Of a DNA stretch of 36,347 nucleotides, positions 25,235 to 34,008 are shown one piece after another. Below the pieces are notes generated by a model, which was not told where the DNA came from, ran no database searches, and saw nothing but the letters and a program-made list of their open reading frames with translations. The DNA comes from an uncultured Clostridium sp. (lineage in GTDB: Bacteria > Bacillota > Clostridia > TANB77 > CAG-508): contig CAKNJL010000013.1 of assembly GCA_930982035.1 (NCBI GenBank), positions 1 to 36,347 on the forward strand. Direction: 5' to 3'. The position numbers and the translations under genes were made by a program. The first letter of the stretch is position 1, and every line of letters starts with the position of its first letter.

Positions 25235-25263
25235 TTGATTAAATATCAAAATCATTATATAAT
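25235..25263 (+). promoter_or_regulatory. SRP RNA promoter
   Basis: TTGATT, 17 bp, TATAAT; the RNA's 5' GGTA starts 7 bp after the -10 box. Confidence 0.8.
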
Positions 25264-25269
25264 ACAAAA

Positions 25270-25410
25270 GGTATGATATTTAATCTTTGTATGGAGAGTA
25301 TCCAATAAAGACCTATGAATCTTGTCAGGTCCGGAAGGAAGCAGCAATAAGTAGTGTATCTTTATGTGGTATACTTTCCATAGAGAGATTAAATATTTAT
25401 TACCTTTTTT
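25270..25410 (+). ncRNA. ffs: Signal recognition particle RNA
   Basis: The conserved helix 8 core 'TGTCAGGTCCGGAAGGAAGCAGCA' (25323-25346) is unmistakable. Arms pair outwards: GTATGGAGAGTATCC with GGTATACTTTCCATA, then TTTAATCT with AGATTAAA, ending GGTA/TACC followed by TTTTTT, which also forms the terminator. About 141 nt by promoter and terminator. It binds Ffh for co-translational membrane targeting. Lies just upstream of dnaX as in many Firmicutes. No 5' Alu-type domain is visible. Confidence 0.93.
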
Positions 25411-25464
25411 AAATTCTATATTTTCGAAAGAAAATCTACAGATGATATAAAGGATGTGATAATT

Positions 25465-27108
25465 ATGGGGTACACAGCTCTTTATAGAAAATTCAGACCA
25501 TTAAATTTTTCGGAAATGGTGGGGCAAGAACATATTACAAGAACATTAAAAAATCAAATAATAGCCAATAGAGTTGGGCATGCATATCTATTTAATGGTG
25601 GAAGAGGAACAGGAAAGACATCAGCAGCCAAAATACTAGCAAGAGCTATTAACTGTTTGAATCCTAAAGATGGAGAGCCATGTAATGAATGTGAAATATG
25701 TAAAGGTGCAATTTCAGGTTCATTAACAGATATTGTGGAAATGGATGCAGCTTCTAATAATAGTGTAGAAGATATAAGGAGTATAAGAGAAGAAGTAAAT
25801 TTTTTACCTACAAAAGCAAAATATAGAGTATATATTATAGATGAGGTACATATGTTATCAACAGGAGCTTTTAATGCTTTGTTAAAAACATTAGAGGAGC
25901 CACCTGAACATGTAAAATTTATATTGGCAACAACAGAACCACAAAAGTTGCCAGCGACAATATTATCAAGATGTCAAAGATTTGATTTTAAAAGAATATC
26001 AAACCAAGATATAATAAAAAGATTAGAAATTGTATGTAAAGAAAGTAATATAGAAATAACCAAAGAAGCGTTAGAAATAATTGCAATATTATCAGAAGGA
26101 GCTATGAGAGATGCTTTATCAATTTTAGAGAGATGTATACAAGATGGAGAAAACAAAATAGATGAAGATAAAATTAAAGATTTAGTCGGAATACCTAAAA
26201 TTGTATTTGTTCACGATATAGTAGAAGCCATTATAAACTATGATGTAGATAAGGCATTGATAACGGTTAATAAGGTCTTAGAAGAGGGAAAAGACATTTC
26301 CAATTTGTTGTGGGAAATAATAAAATATATAAAAGATATATTATTATATAAAGCAACAAATAATGTAGAATTATACAGTGAAGAAGAGAAAAACAATGTC
26401 AAGAAGATTGCAGAAGAAGTAGAAAAAGAAAGACTAATAAATTTAGTTTATGAATTTTCAGAACTAGAAAATAAAATGAAATTTTCTACGCAAAAGGTCA
26501 TAGTTTTTCAAGCAGGAATTATAAAATTGTGTAATCAGCTTACTTCAAGCGATGATAGCAATTTAGAAGAGAGAATAACTAAAATAGAGAAATATTTAAG
26601 AAATAATAAAATAAATGCAAACAATAGTGTAAATACAAACAATATATCTCAGCAAACAAATTCAGGGGTTAAGGTAGCATATAATAATGCAGTTACAAAT
26701 GTGGTTAATAAAGATGAGAAAAAGACAACAAATACTCCAAAAATGCCAAAGCAAAAAGCATCATCATATTCTGGAAATGTGAAGGAATATTGGCCACAAA
26801 TATTACAAGGTTTAAAACAAAATGGAAAAATAGTATTATACACAAATTTACTAAATACTCAAGCTAGGGAAATCAATGACATGACAGTAGGAATAGAATT
26901 TCCAAATGGTTTAACATCTTTTGGTAAGACAGTTTTGGAAAAACAAGAAAATATAAAAGAATTAACTAATTTGGTGTCAATGGCATCAGGAAAACCAATG
27001 AATATAAAATATATAACAAATGTAGGAAATGTAAATCAGGTTAATGAAGAGAAAAATATTGGAGATTTAGCTAAAGAATCAGATATACCATTTAATGTGA
27101 TAGAATAA
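25465..27108 (+). CDS. dnaX: DNA polymerase III subunits gamma/tau
   Basis: 547 residues from ATG 25465 (MGYTALYRKFRPLNF); the GTG at 25456 falls in the RBS region. Clamp-loader AAA+ motor: Walker A 'GGRGTGKTSAAK' (about residues 43-54), zinc cluster CLNPKDGEPCNECEIC, Walker B 'YIIDEVHML', sensor 1 'ATTEPQKLPATILSRCQRF'. A low-complexity Asn-rich linker (about 375-410) joins a C-terminal tau-like domain. No A-rich slippage site was noted. The SRP RNA lies directly upstream and ebfC-recR downstream. Confidence 0.97.
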   Translation: MGYTALYRKFRPLNFSEMVGQEHITRTLKNQIIANRVGHAYLFNGGRGTGKTSAAKILARAINCLNPKDGEPCNECEICKGAISGSLTDIVEMDAASNNSVEDIRSIREEVNFLPTKAKYRVYIIDEVHMLSTGAFNALLKTLEEPPEHVKFILATTEPQKLPATILSRCQRFDFKRISNQDIIKRLEIVCKESNIEITKEALEIIAILSEGAMRDALSILERCIQDGENKIDEDKIKDLVGIPKIVFVHDIVEAIINYDVDKALITVNKVLEEGKDISNLLWEIIKYIKDILLYKATNNVELYSEEEKNNVKKIAEEVEKERLINLVYEFSELENKMKFSTQKVIVFQAGIIKLCNQLTSSDDSNLEERITKIEKYLRNNKINANNSVNTNNISQQTNSGVKVAYNNAVTNVVNKDEKKTTNTPKMPKQKASSYSGNVKEYWPQILQGLKQNGKIVLYTNLLNTQAREINDMTVGIEFPNGLTSFGKTVLEKQENIKELTNLVSMASGKPMNIKYITNVGNVNQVNEEKNIGDLAKESDIPFNVIE

Positions 27109-27295
27109 CAATATATAAAAACACATTTCATACAATTTTGACTTGCGTAAAATTGATACCAAGCAATAACACGGGTTTTGATTAAAATGTTATAAATAAA
27201 AAATTATTGTTGTTCATATAACTAAAGAACTATATAAATGTGGTTAAAAGTTATTATAAAATTTAGATAAAAATAAAGGAAAGGAATGTGAGAAG

Positions 27296-27640
27296 ATGGC
27301 AAAAAGAGGTGGATTCCCAGGAGGTATGGGAGGATTTGGCGGAATGAATATAAATAACTTGATGAAAGAAGCAAAGAAAATGCAAGCAGATATGGAGAAA
27401 TCTCAAGAAGAGTTGGCAGGTAAGGAATTTGAAGCAACAGCAGGAGGAGGAGCAATATCTGCAAAAGTTTCAGGACAAAAAGTGCTAAAAGAAATAAAAA
27501 TACAAAAAGATGTGGTAGACCCAGATGATGTGGAAATGTTAGAAGATTTAATTTTAACATGCGTAAATGAGGCATTAAGAAAAGTAGATGATGCACAAGC
27601 AGCACAGTTAGGAAAGTTTAATTTACCAGGATTTATGTAA
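27296..27640 (+). CDS. ebfC: YbaB/EbfC nucleoid-associated protein
   Basis: 114 residues. After a Gly/Met-rich start (GGFPGGMGGFGGMN) come 'LMKEAKKMQADMEKSQEELAGKEFEATAGGGAISAKVSG' and 'DPDDVEMLEDLILTCVNEALRK', the family signature. A dimeric DNA-binding protein of the nucleoid. RBS AAAGGAATGTGAGAAG. The dnaX-ebfC-recR order is the normal one. Confidence 0.95.
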   Translation: MAKRGGFPGGMGGFGGMNINNLMKEAKKMQADMEKSQEELAGKEFEATAGGGAISAKVSGQKVLKEIKIQKDVVDPDDVEMLEDLILTCVNEALRKVDDAQAAQLGKFNLPGFM

Positions 27641-27647
27641 AAAAGAA

Positions 27648-27679
27648 GGGATTATAGGGTTTCCATATAATCTCTTTTT
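27648..27679 (+). terminator. Terminator of dnaX-ebfC
   Basis: GGGATTATA (27648-27656) with TATAATCTC (27666-27674), then TTTTT. Confidence 0.75.
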
Positions 27680-27709
27680 GTTAGTATTTACAACCCAATA
27701 ATCTTAATA

Positions 27710-27907
27710 GGAATGTATATATATTAATATTCAATAAATTTCTCGGTTCAATCCGAATGTTAAGAAAATCTAAAATAATTTTATGGCACCCTTTCACTTA
27801 GCCCTCGCTTTGCTCGGCGCGAACATTTTCCATAAAATTATTTAAGATTTTCTAATCATTCTCCAATCACATTCGAAATTTATTTAATATTAATATATAT
27901 ACATTCC
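27710..27907. repeat. 198-bp inverted-repeat element with conserved apex
   Basis: Ends GGAATGTATATATATTAATATT/AATATTAATATATATACATTCC are perfect over 22 bp. The arms pair with mismatches to TTTTATGG/CCATAAAA. The apex 'ccctttcacttagccctcgctttgctcggcgcgaacattttcc' matches the apex of the 22285 element. No ORF. It lies between ebfC and recR. Confidence 0.88.
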
Positions 27908-27939
27908 ATAAAAAAATAACATTAATGTGGAGGTAAAAA

Positions 27940-28539
27940 ATGTCACTATATTCACCATCAATAGAAAAATTAATAGAAAGTTTTGAAAAATTGCCAAGTA
28001 TTGGACATAAAACAGCGGCAAGATTAGCATTTTATATTTTAAATAGTTCAGAAGAGGAAACAAAAGAATTTGTCAATTCAATATTAGAAGCTAAAAAGAA
28101 TTTAAAATATTGTAGCAAATGTTTTAATATTTCTGATACAGATCCATGTCCAATTTGTAGCAATCCTAAAAGAGATGTTTCTTCAATATGTGTTGTTGAA
28201 GATGTAAGGGATATAATAGCAATGGAAAAAACACATGAATTTAAAGGTGTATATCATGTTTTACATGGTTCAATTTCTCCTATGAATGGAGTAGGTCCAG
28301 ATGATATAAAAATAAAAGAATTATTATCAAGATTAATGGATGGGACAGTAAAAGAGGTTATTTTGGCAACAAATCCAAGGGTAGAGGGAGAAGCTACTGC
28401 TATGTATTTATCTAAATTAATAAAGCCTTTGGGAATAAAGGTTACAAGGATAGCTCACGGAATACCAGTTGGAGGAGATTTAGAATATACAGATGAAATA
28501 ACTTTGACAAAAGCTTTAGAAGGAAGAAGAGAATTATAG
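27940..28539 (+). CDS. recR: Recombination mediator protein RecR
   Basis: 199 residues, standard length. Helix-hairpin-helix '[24 protein letters not shown]', zinc finger [16 protein letters not shown] (about residues 56-71), Toprim domain starting '[16 protein letters not shown]', and '[18 protein letters not shown]'-like C-terminal Walker-type motif (here [14 protein letters not shown]). It works with RecF/RecO to load RecA. RBS GGAGG. Confidence 0.97.
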   Translation: MSLYSPSIEKLIESFEKLPSIGHKTAARLAFYILNSSEEETKEFVNSILEAKKNLKYCSKCFNISDTDPCPICSNPKRDVSSICVVEDVRDIIAMEKTHEFKGVYHVLHGSISPMNGVGPDDIKIKELLSRLMDGTVKEVILATNPRVEGEATAMYLSKLIKPLGIKVTRIAHGIPVGGDLEYTDEITLTKALEGRREL

Positions 28540-28636
28540 TTATTATTGATTTATCTGATGTAAAGGATATTTTTATTAAAATACGAAATATATTATAAAA
28601 AAGTTATTGTGAATTGAATTTTATTGGTATACATAA

Positions 28637-28664
28637 TTGACAAAACACAGAAATTTAGTATAAT
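28637..28664 (+). promoter_or_regulatory. Promoter of the AbrB/MraZ-like gene
   Basis: TTGACA, 16 bp, TATAAT, 34 bp before the start codon. Confidence 0.75.
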
Positions 28665-28697
28665 ATTTATATATGAATATTAGAAAGGAAGTAAAAT

Positions 28698-28967
28698 ATG
28701 ACCAATTCGAACAGAGTAACAATTTCAAAGAGACTTATTAGCCGGTCAAATTTAAAAGGAAAGAATACAGTAGTGATTTCCATAAAAGGAAAGGATATTC
28801 TACTTATTCCAGAGTCGAAAGACCTAGAAGGTGTGAAAATAATAGGCATAAGAAAAATTGATAATAAAGGGAGAATTTTACTTCCTTCGTCTATTATGGA
28901 GATATCTTCCAAATGGATACCATATCTCCTAGATGGACAGATCTATTTAACAAAAGATTTGTCATAA
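28698..28967 (+). CDS. Small AbrB/MraZ-fold-like DNA-binding protein
   Basis: 89 residues. The C-terminal half 'GIRKIDNKGRILLPSSIMEISSKW...LDGQIYLTKD' matches the swapped-hairpin AbrB motif (RxxDxxGRhhhP). The N-terminal half (NRVTISKRLISRSNLKGKNTVVISIKGKDILLIPES) has a similar length and ends in a comparable strand pair, so the protein may be a tandem duplicate as in MraZ. AbrB proteins normally carry the motif at the N-terminus. Strong promoter, RBS GAAAGGAAG and a strong terminator make it a monocistronic, well-expressed gene. Target unknown. Confidence 0.7.
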   Translation: MTNSNRVTISKRLISRSNLKGKNTVVISIKGKDILLIPESKDLEGVKIIGIRKIDNKGRILLPSSIMEISSKWIPYLLDGQIYLTKDLS

Positions 28968-28980
28968 TGACTAATAGAAA

Positions 28981-29025
28981 CCTGAACTCAAAGTATTTTA
29001 TACTAAATTTTGAGTTCAGGTTTTT
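28981..29025 (+). terminator. Strong intrinsic terminator
   Basis: CCTGAACTCAAA (28981-28992) with TTTGAGTTCAGG (29009-29020), 12 bp perfect, then TTTTT. Confidence 0.92.
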
Positions 29026-29152
29026 AAAAATAAGAAATGATATAGTAATCTATTCTAAACAGATAGTTTTCAATAAAATTTATAACTGTTAATTATTTAC
29101 TATGAAAACTCAATATGAGTTTTCGTTTATTGTGGTAAACAATAATGAATGT

Positions 29153-30286
29153 CTAGTAACAATTTTTTAATAAAATATCACAAATATCTTGTGTTGAATG
29201 CAATTTGGCTAATTTTTTTGTATTTTCTTTCATTTTATTTAAAGTTTCTGGATGAGAAAACAAATTTTCCAAAATATCAATTACATCATCATCTTTTTTT
29301 ATCCAAACAGCAATACCATTATTTTCAAGAAATTCTGCATTTTCTTCTTCCTGACCAGGTATAGGATTAATAATTATCATAGGCAAGTTAGAAGCTAGAC
29401 TTTCAGTTGTTGTTAATCCACCAGGTTTTGTAACAACTAAATCAGAAATACTCATAAATTCAGGTACTTGAGTTGTATATTCAAAAACAATAATCCTATC
29501 TTTTGCATTATAATTAGAAACAACTTTTTCAAAAGCTAATTTCATTTTTTCATTTTTTCCTGCTATAGCAAGTATCTGCATATCAGTACAATATTTTACA
29601 AAACCTTCAAATATTTCAACAGTTCTAGTTTTACCTAAACCAAACTCACCACCTCCAAAAAACAAAATAGTTTTCTTATCAGGGTTTAAGTTTAATTCTG
29701 AAAAGATTTTTTCTCTATCATAAGTTTTCAAAAACCTATTAGATAAAGGAATACCAGTTGCAAATATTTTATTTTCTGAAATACCTTTCTTTATTAGATA
29801 TTCTTTCATTTTTTCATGTGCTACAAAATAGAAATCAGTAAAATCTGAACCGACTAACCATTGGTCATGTGGCGCAAAATCTGTCATAATAGTAGCAATT
29901 TTTGCATGTATTTTACCTTTTCTTTTTAAATAACTACACATTTGACTTCCAAAAGGATGTGTAGAAATAATTAAATCTGGTTGTTTTTCTCTTAAAAGTC
30001 TTAATAATTTAATGGCTAAAAATTTATTAGACCTGCTAGAAATATGTGCAAGTGGACCCTTTTGAGAATCTGCATAAATTTTACCCCAAGCCCAAGGTGC
30101 TTTTTTTGCCATTTGATTATATGCAGTAGTAGTCATTTTCTCTATGGTTTTATTTACATATTTCATACAATCTATTAATTCTACATCAATATTTTTATAA
30201 TTTTCTATTAAGCAATTGTTAATTGACTTAGCAGCATTTAAATGTCCTCCGCCATAAGATGCATAAAAAATTAAAATTTTCATCAT
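29153..30286 (-). CDS. UgtP/MGDG-synthase-type diacylglycerol glycosyltransferase
   Basis: 377 residues; two adjacent ATGs (30286 and 30283) follow AAGGAGATT, either may be used. N-terminal 'ILIFYASYGGGHLNAAKSI' binds the acceptor in MGDG synthases; 'PDLIISTHPFGSQM', 'TDFAPHDQWL', 'LFFGGGEFGLGKT' and the donor-binding 'VTKPGGLTTTESLASNLPMI' define this GT28-like group. Bacillus UgtP adds glucose from UDP-glucose to diacylglycerol, forming the lipoteichoic-acid anchor and sensing UDP-glucose for cell division. The UDPGP and phosphoglucomutase genes earlier in the window could supply its donor (inference). Confidence 0.85.
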   Translation of the reverse strand: MMKILIFYASYGGGHLNAAKSINNCLIENYKNIDVELIDCMKYVNKTIEKMTTTAYNQMAKKAPWAWGKIYADSQKGPLAHISSRSNKFLAIKLLRLLREKQPDLIISTHPFGSQMCSYLKRKGKIHAKIATIMTDFAPHDQWLVGSDFTDFYFVAHEKMKEYLIKKGISENKIFATGIPLSNRFLKTYDREKIFSELNLNPDKKTILFFGGGEFGLGKTRTVEIFEGFVKYCTDMQILAIAGKNEKMKLAFEKVVSNYNAKDRIIVFEYTTQVPEFMSISDLVVTKPGGLTTTESLASNLPMIIINPIPGQEEENAEFLENNGIAVWIKKDDDVIDILENLFSHPETLNKMKENTKKLAKLHSTQDICDILLKNCY

Positions 30287-30487
30287 AATCTCCTTTTTTA
30301 TTTTCTATATCACAATTTTAACATAAATATAATAAAATTTCAAAAATTGGAATAATTTTTTTTAAAAAGAGAAAAAATAATATAAAAATTAGCTTATAAT
30401 GTACAGGTTATAAAATAATATTAATATATATACATTTTATGAAATAGATTTAAGACTGTGAATTGTAAGAAAACTAGAGGTGATATA

Positions 30488-30964
30488 GTGAAAAAAATTG
30501 TAAAAATATTGGCAAGTTTTATCTTATTGATAACAATGTTTATAATAATAGTCGTTTTAAGTAAAAATAATTCAGAGCAAAATATTAGTTATGCTAGTAC
30601 ATCTAATACATCAGATATTCAATTAATGGCAAGAGCTATAAATGGAGAAGCGAGAGGAGAGCCATATGAAGGACAAGTGGCTGTTGGTGCAGTGATTTTA
30701 AATAGAGTAAAAGACTCAAGATTTCCAAATTCAATATCAGGCGTTATATATCAATCAGGAGCTTTTACAGCTGTAGCAGATGGTCAAATTAATGCTCCAA
30801 TTGATGAAGGCTCAACTGTATATAAAGCAGCACAAGATGCAATGAATGGTTGGGATCCAACAGGTGGTTGTGTGTATTATTTTAATCCAAATACTGCAAC
30901 AAATAAATGGATATGGTCAAGGCCACATGTAATAACAATAGGGAAACATAGATTTTGTAAATAA
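30488..30964 (+). CDS. sleB: SleB-type spore cortex-lytic hydrolase, minimal form
   Basis: 158 residues from GTG 30488, just after AGAGGTGATATA; the GTG at 30458 has no RBS. An N-terminal signal/anchor helix (IVKILASFILLITMFIIIVVLS) is followed by the Hydrolase_2 domain: 'QLMARAINGEARGEPYEGQVAVGAVILNRV' with the catalytic Glu (in NGEARGEP), and the C-terminal 'GGCVYYFNP...KWIWSRP...IGKHRF'. It lacks the peptidoglycan-binding domain of Bacillus SleB. It cleaves muramic-delta-lactam cortex during germination. ypeB follows 24 bp downstream, as in the known sleB-ypeB operon. Confidence 0.92.
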   Translation: MKKIVKILASFILLITMFIIIVVLSKNNSEQNISYASTSNTSDIQLMARAINGEARGEPYEGQVAVGAVILNRVKDSRFPNSISGVIYQSGAFTAVADGQINAPIDEGSTVYKAAQDAMNGWDPTGGCVYYFNPNTATNKWIWSRPHVITIGKHRFCK

Positions 30965-30988
30965 AAGGATAGAAAGGAAGAAAAGAAT

Positions 30989-32362
30989 ATGAATAAATTA
31001 ATAGAATGGAAAGAAAGACTAAAGAAAGGACATATGCTTAGTATTATTGTCGCTCTTTTGATTGCTGTTGCGATATTAGGTATCATATTATATAAAAAGC
31101 AAAGAGAATATAGACAAGCATCAGAAAATTCATATAATATGGCATTTTATGAAGTAGTAGATTATGTCCAAAATGTAGAAACATATTTGGCAAAAGCATT
31201 AATATCAACAACTCCAGAGCATGGAGCAGAAACTTTAACAAACTTATGGAGAGAAGCAAATTTAGCACAGAGTTATTTAAGCATGTTACCAATAGAAAGC
31301 CAAGAGCTAGAGAATACAGAAAAATTCTTAAATCAAGTTAGTGATTATAGTTATTCATTATCAAGAAAAAATATATATAATGAAAGTTTAACAGAAGAAG
31401 ACTTAAGCAACTTAGAAGAATTGCACACATATAGTACAGAATTAGAAAATACCTTAAATCAATTATCAGAAGATTTAAATAGTGGAAGATTTCAATGGGG
31501 AGAGTTGACTAAAAAAGGAACAGTAGCATTTGCACAACAAGTAGATAATGTGTCAAAAGAAAGTTTTAGCAATTTAGAAGAGAACTTTCATGAATATTCT
31601 GGATTAATATATGATGGTGCATATTCTGAGCATATTACAAGTAGTGAGAAAAAAGGCCTAACAGGAGAAGACATAGATGAAAATAAAGCAAAAGAAATAG
31701 CAGAAAATTTTATAGGAAAAGGAAATATAAAAGAAATGTCTAGCTTAGGACTATCAGAAAATGCAAATATCCCAGCATATAGCTTTTCAGCAACTAGCAA
31801 TAATGATGAAAATATAAATATATCAATATCTCAAAAAGGTGGTCATGTAATATATATGAATACAAATAGAGAAGTTAATTCAGAAATAATTTCACAAGAG
31901 GAAGCAACTGAAAAAGGAAAAAATTTCTTGGCGGAAAAAGGATTTCCTAACATGAAAGAGACATATTATGTGACACAAGAAGGAGTTACAACTATAAATT
32001 ATGCTTATGTGCAAAATGATGTAATTGCTTACCCTGATTTGATAAAGGTAAAAATAGCATTGGACAATGGTGATATTTTGGGAATAGAAACTACAGGATA
32101 TTTGAATAATCATACAGAAAGAGATGTAAGTAATGTGCAAATTAGTAGTGAAAAGGCAAAAGAAAATTTGAATTCTAAGCTAGAAATTACTAGTGAAAGA
32201 TTGGCTATAATTCCTACTGAATGGAAAAGTGAAATTTTGTGCTATGAATTTACTGGAAATGTAGATGATAAACAATTTTTGGTTTATATAAATGCAGAAA
32301 ATGGAAGAGAAGAAGATATTTTAGTAGTAACAGATACAGGAAGTGGAATATTAGTTCATTAA
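30989..32362 (+). CDS. ypeB: Germination protein YpeB
   Basis: 457 residues, family length. One N-terminal membrane helix (MLSIIVALLIAVAILGIILY, about residues 16-35), 'YNMAFYEVVDYVQNVETYLAKAL', and a helical middle region with 'LNSGRFQWGELTKKG'. The C-terminal half holds PepSY-like repeats ('DENKAKEIAENFIGKG', 'EEATEKGKNFLAEKGFPNMKETYY...NYAYVQNDVIAYPDLIKVKIALDNGDILG'). In Bacillus YpeB is required for SleB to assemble into the spore and stay stable. RBS GAAAGGAAG. A terminator follows. Confidence 0.95.
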   Translation: MNKLIEWKERLKKGHMLSIIVALLIAVAILGIILYKKQREYRQASENSYNMAFYEVVDYVQNVETYLAKALISTTPEHGAETLTNLWREANLAQSYLSMLPIESQELENTEKFLNQVSDYSYSLSRKNIYNESLTEEDLSNLEELHTYSTELENTLNQLSEDLNSGRFQWGELTKKGTVAFAQQVDNVSKESFSNLEENFHEYSGLIYDGAYSEHITSSEKKGLTGEDIDENKAKEIAENFIGKGNIKEMSSLGLSENANIPAYSFSATSNNDENINISISQKGGHVIYMNTNREVNSEIISQEEATEKGKNFLAEKGFPNMKETYYVTQEGVTTINYAYVQNDVIAYPDLIKVKIALDNGDILGIETTGYLNNHTERDVSNVQISSEKAKENLNSKLEITSERLAIIPTEWKSEILCYEFTGNVDDKQFLVYINAENGREEDILVVTDTGSGILVH

Positions 32363-32374
32363 AAAAGTTTTATC

Positions 32375-32412
32375 AAAAAAATCCTTAAAAACGTAATTTT
32401 AAGGATTTTTTT
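32375..32412 (+). terminator. Terminator of sleB-ypeB
   Basis: AAAAAAATCCTTAAAA (32375-32390) with TTTTAAGGATTTTTTT (32397-32412); the T-run is part of the stem. Confidence 0.88.
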
Positions 32413-32886
32413 GAAATTAAAAATTGAAGAAAAAATATAAAAAACTATTGAAATTTTTATAATTATACTGTAAAATATTGTCAATATGGTTAGAAGATTT
32501 ATAAAAAATTTAATATTTTAATTCATAAATTAATTTCAAAATATAATTAAATATTATAGTTTTATTCAAACTTTAATATATATAATCTATATAATTAAAG
32601 AAAGTCATTTTTTTAGTTTTTTTAGAAAAAGTAAATAAAAATATGCATATTAATGTTATAATCACAAAAAAATTTGTTGTTGATTTTTACGTGTTTTAAG
32701 TTCAATAATTAAGTCTAAATTTTCCACAATACAAATATATATTATAAAATAATAAAAAATTTCTAACTATATAAAATTTATTTATCAATTTTAATTCTTA
32801 ATATTCCCATATACTATAGATAAAAATTTACCAATGAAATAGCTTGAAAAAGGAAACAAAATTTATTAAAATGGAAGGAGAAAAAA
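32413..32886. other. Non-coding AT-rich gap
   Basis: No ORF, strong hairpin or convincing promoter seen over about 470 bp. Only the RBS AAGGAG before 32887 is clear. Confidence 0.6.
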
Positions 32887-33798
32887 ATGAAAAATAATGA
32901 AGAAACAAATAAGGTAAATATATTACCATTATCAAATGATTATGTATTTAAAAGAATTTTTGGGAAGGGAGGGAATGAAAGAATATTAAAAAGCCTATTG
33001 GAGGCAATATTAGAAATAAAAATACAAAAAATCGAAATAAAAAACTCAGAAATTCCAAAGGAATCAATAAAAGAAAAACTAAGTATACTAGATATAAAAG
33101 CAGAGATAAATGAAAAGATTATGCTTGATATTGAAATGCAAGTAGGAAATACAACAGCAATAGATAAAAGACTAGTTGTATATAGTTCAAAATTAGTAGC
33201 AGGAGATATAAAAGTATCAGAAAAATATCCAGATGCAAAAAATACAATAGTAATATGTATAACAACAGACAACATATTAAAAAGAAATGCTTACTTAAGT
33301 ATAGCAAAATTAAAATTTGAAAAAACACAAGAAAAAAGATATGCAGAAATGGGATATGAAAAAGAAGATGAATATTTAACAGATATGATAAGTTATTACA
33401 TAATAGAGTTAACAAAATTTAAAGAAAACAAACCAAGAACAGGGGATTTATTAGAAAAATGGTTATTGGTAATAGGGGGCGATGAAGAAATGATGAAAAA
33501 GTGTAAAAAAGAAGAAGGGGAAATTAAAGAAGCAATAGAACAATTAGAAGAAATGAGTGCAGATGAAAAAGAAAGAGAAATATATGAAATAAGGGAAAGA
33601 AGTAGATTAGTTTATAATACAGAAATGTATGAAGCTAGAAGAAAAGGACTAGAGGAAGGGAGAGAAGAAGGAAGAAAAGAAAGTAGAAAAGAAATAGCAA
33701 AAAAGCTATTAAAAAATAAGATATCAATCGAAATAATAAAAAATACAACAGGTCTGACTGAAGAAGAAATAAATAACTTAAAAAATGAGCTAAAATAA
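32887..33798 (+). CDS. Rpn-family PD-(D/E)XK nuclease / putative transposase
   Basis: 303 residues. 'LPLSNDYVFKRIFGKGGNERILKSLLEAIL' is the N-terminal signature of the Rpn/PDDEXK_2 family (PF12784). The catalytic core is 'SILDIKAEINEKIMLDIEMQVG' (D...ExQ, about residues 67-90). The charged tail 'EGREEGRKESRKEIAKKLLKNKISIEIIKNTTGLTEEEINNLK' is also typical. Rpn proteins are DNases that promote RecA-independent recombination, with suggested roles in horizontal transfer or phage defence. RBS GGAAGGAG. Looks intact; single gene in a gene-poor stretch. Confidence 0.88.
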   Translation: MKNNEETNKVNILPLSNDYVFKRIFGKGGNERILKSLLEAILEIKIQKIEIKNSEIPKESIKEKLSILDIKAEINEKIMLDIEMQVGNTTAIDKRLVVYSSKLVAGDIKVSEKYPDAKNTIVICITTDNILKRNAYLSIAKLKFEKTQEKRYAEMGYEKEDEYLTDMISYYIIELTKFKENKPRTGDLLEKWLLVIGGDEEMMKKCKKEEGEIKEAIEQLEEMSADEKEREIYEIRERSRLVYNTEMYEARRKGLEEGREEGRKESRKEIAKKLLKNKISIEIIKNTTGLTEEEINNLKNELK

Positions 33799-33973
33799 AA
33801 AACGTAAAAAGCAATAATTTAATTATATTTTAATTAATTAAAATATATAAAAGTGGAAAATAAAAAAATTTGGAATGATATATTCCAAGAGTTTTTATAG
33901 GAAATATAATTTATGACTTTGTCAAGTAAAGTATGTAATTTTTTAAAAAAATTTTATAATTCATTATGTAAAA

Positions 33974-34008
33974 AAGAGACATTTAGCGACTTAAGCTTAA
34001 TGTCTCTT
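33974..34008 (-). terminator. Terminator of the VanW-family gene
   Basis: On the minus strand AAGAGACATT...AATGTCTCTT followed by TTT. The stop codon (33997-33999) lies in the loop/stem edge. Confidence 0.85.

Noticed and set aside
32887-33798. Insertion sequence around the Rpn-family gene
   Set aside because: Despite the family label 'putative transposase', no terminal inverted repeats or target duplications were found around it.
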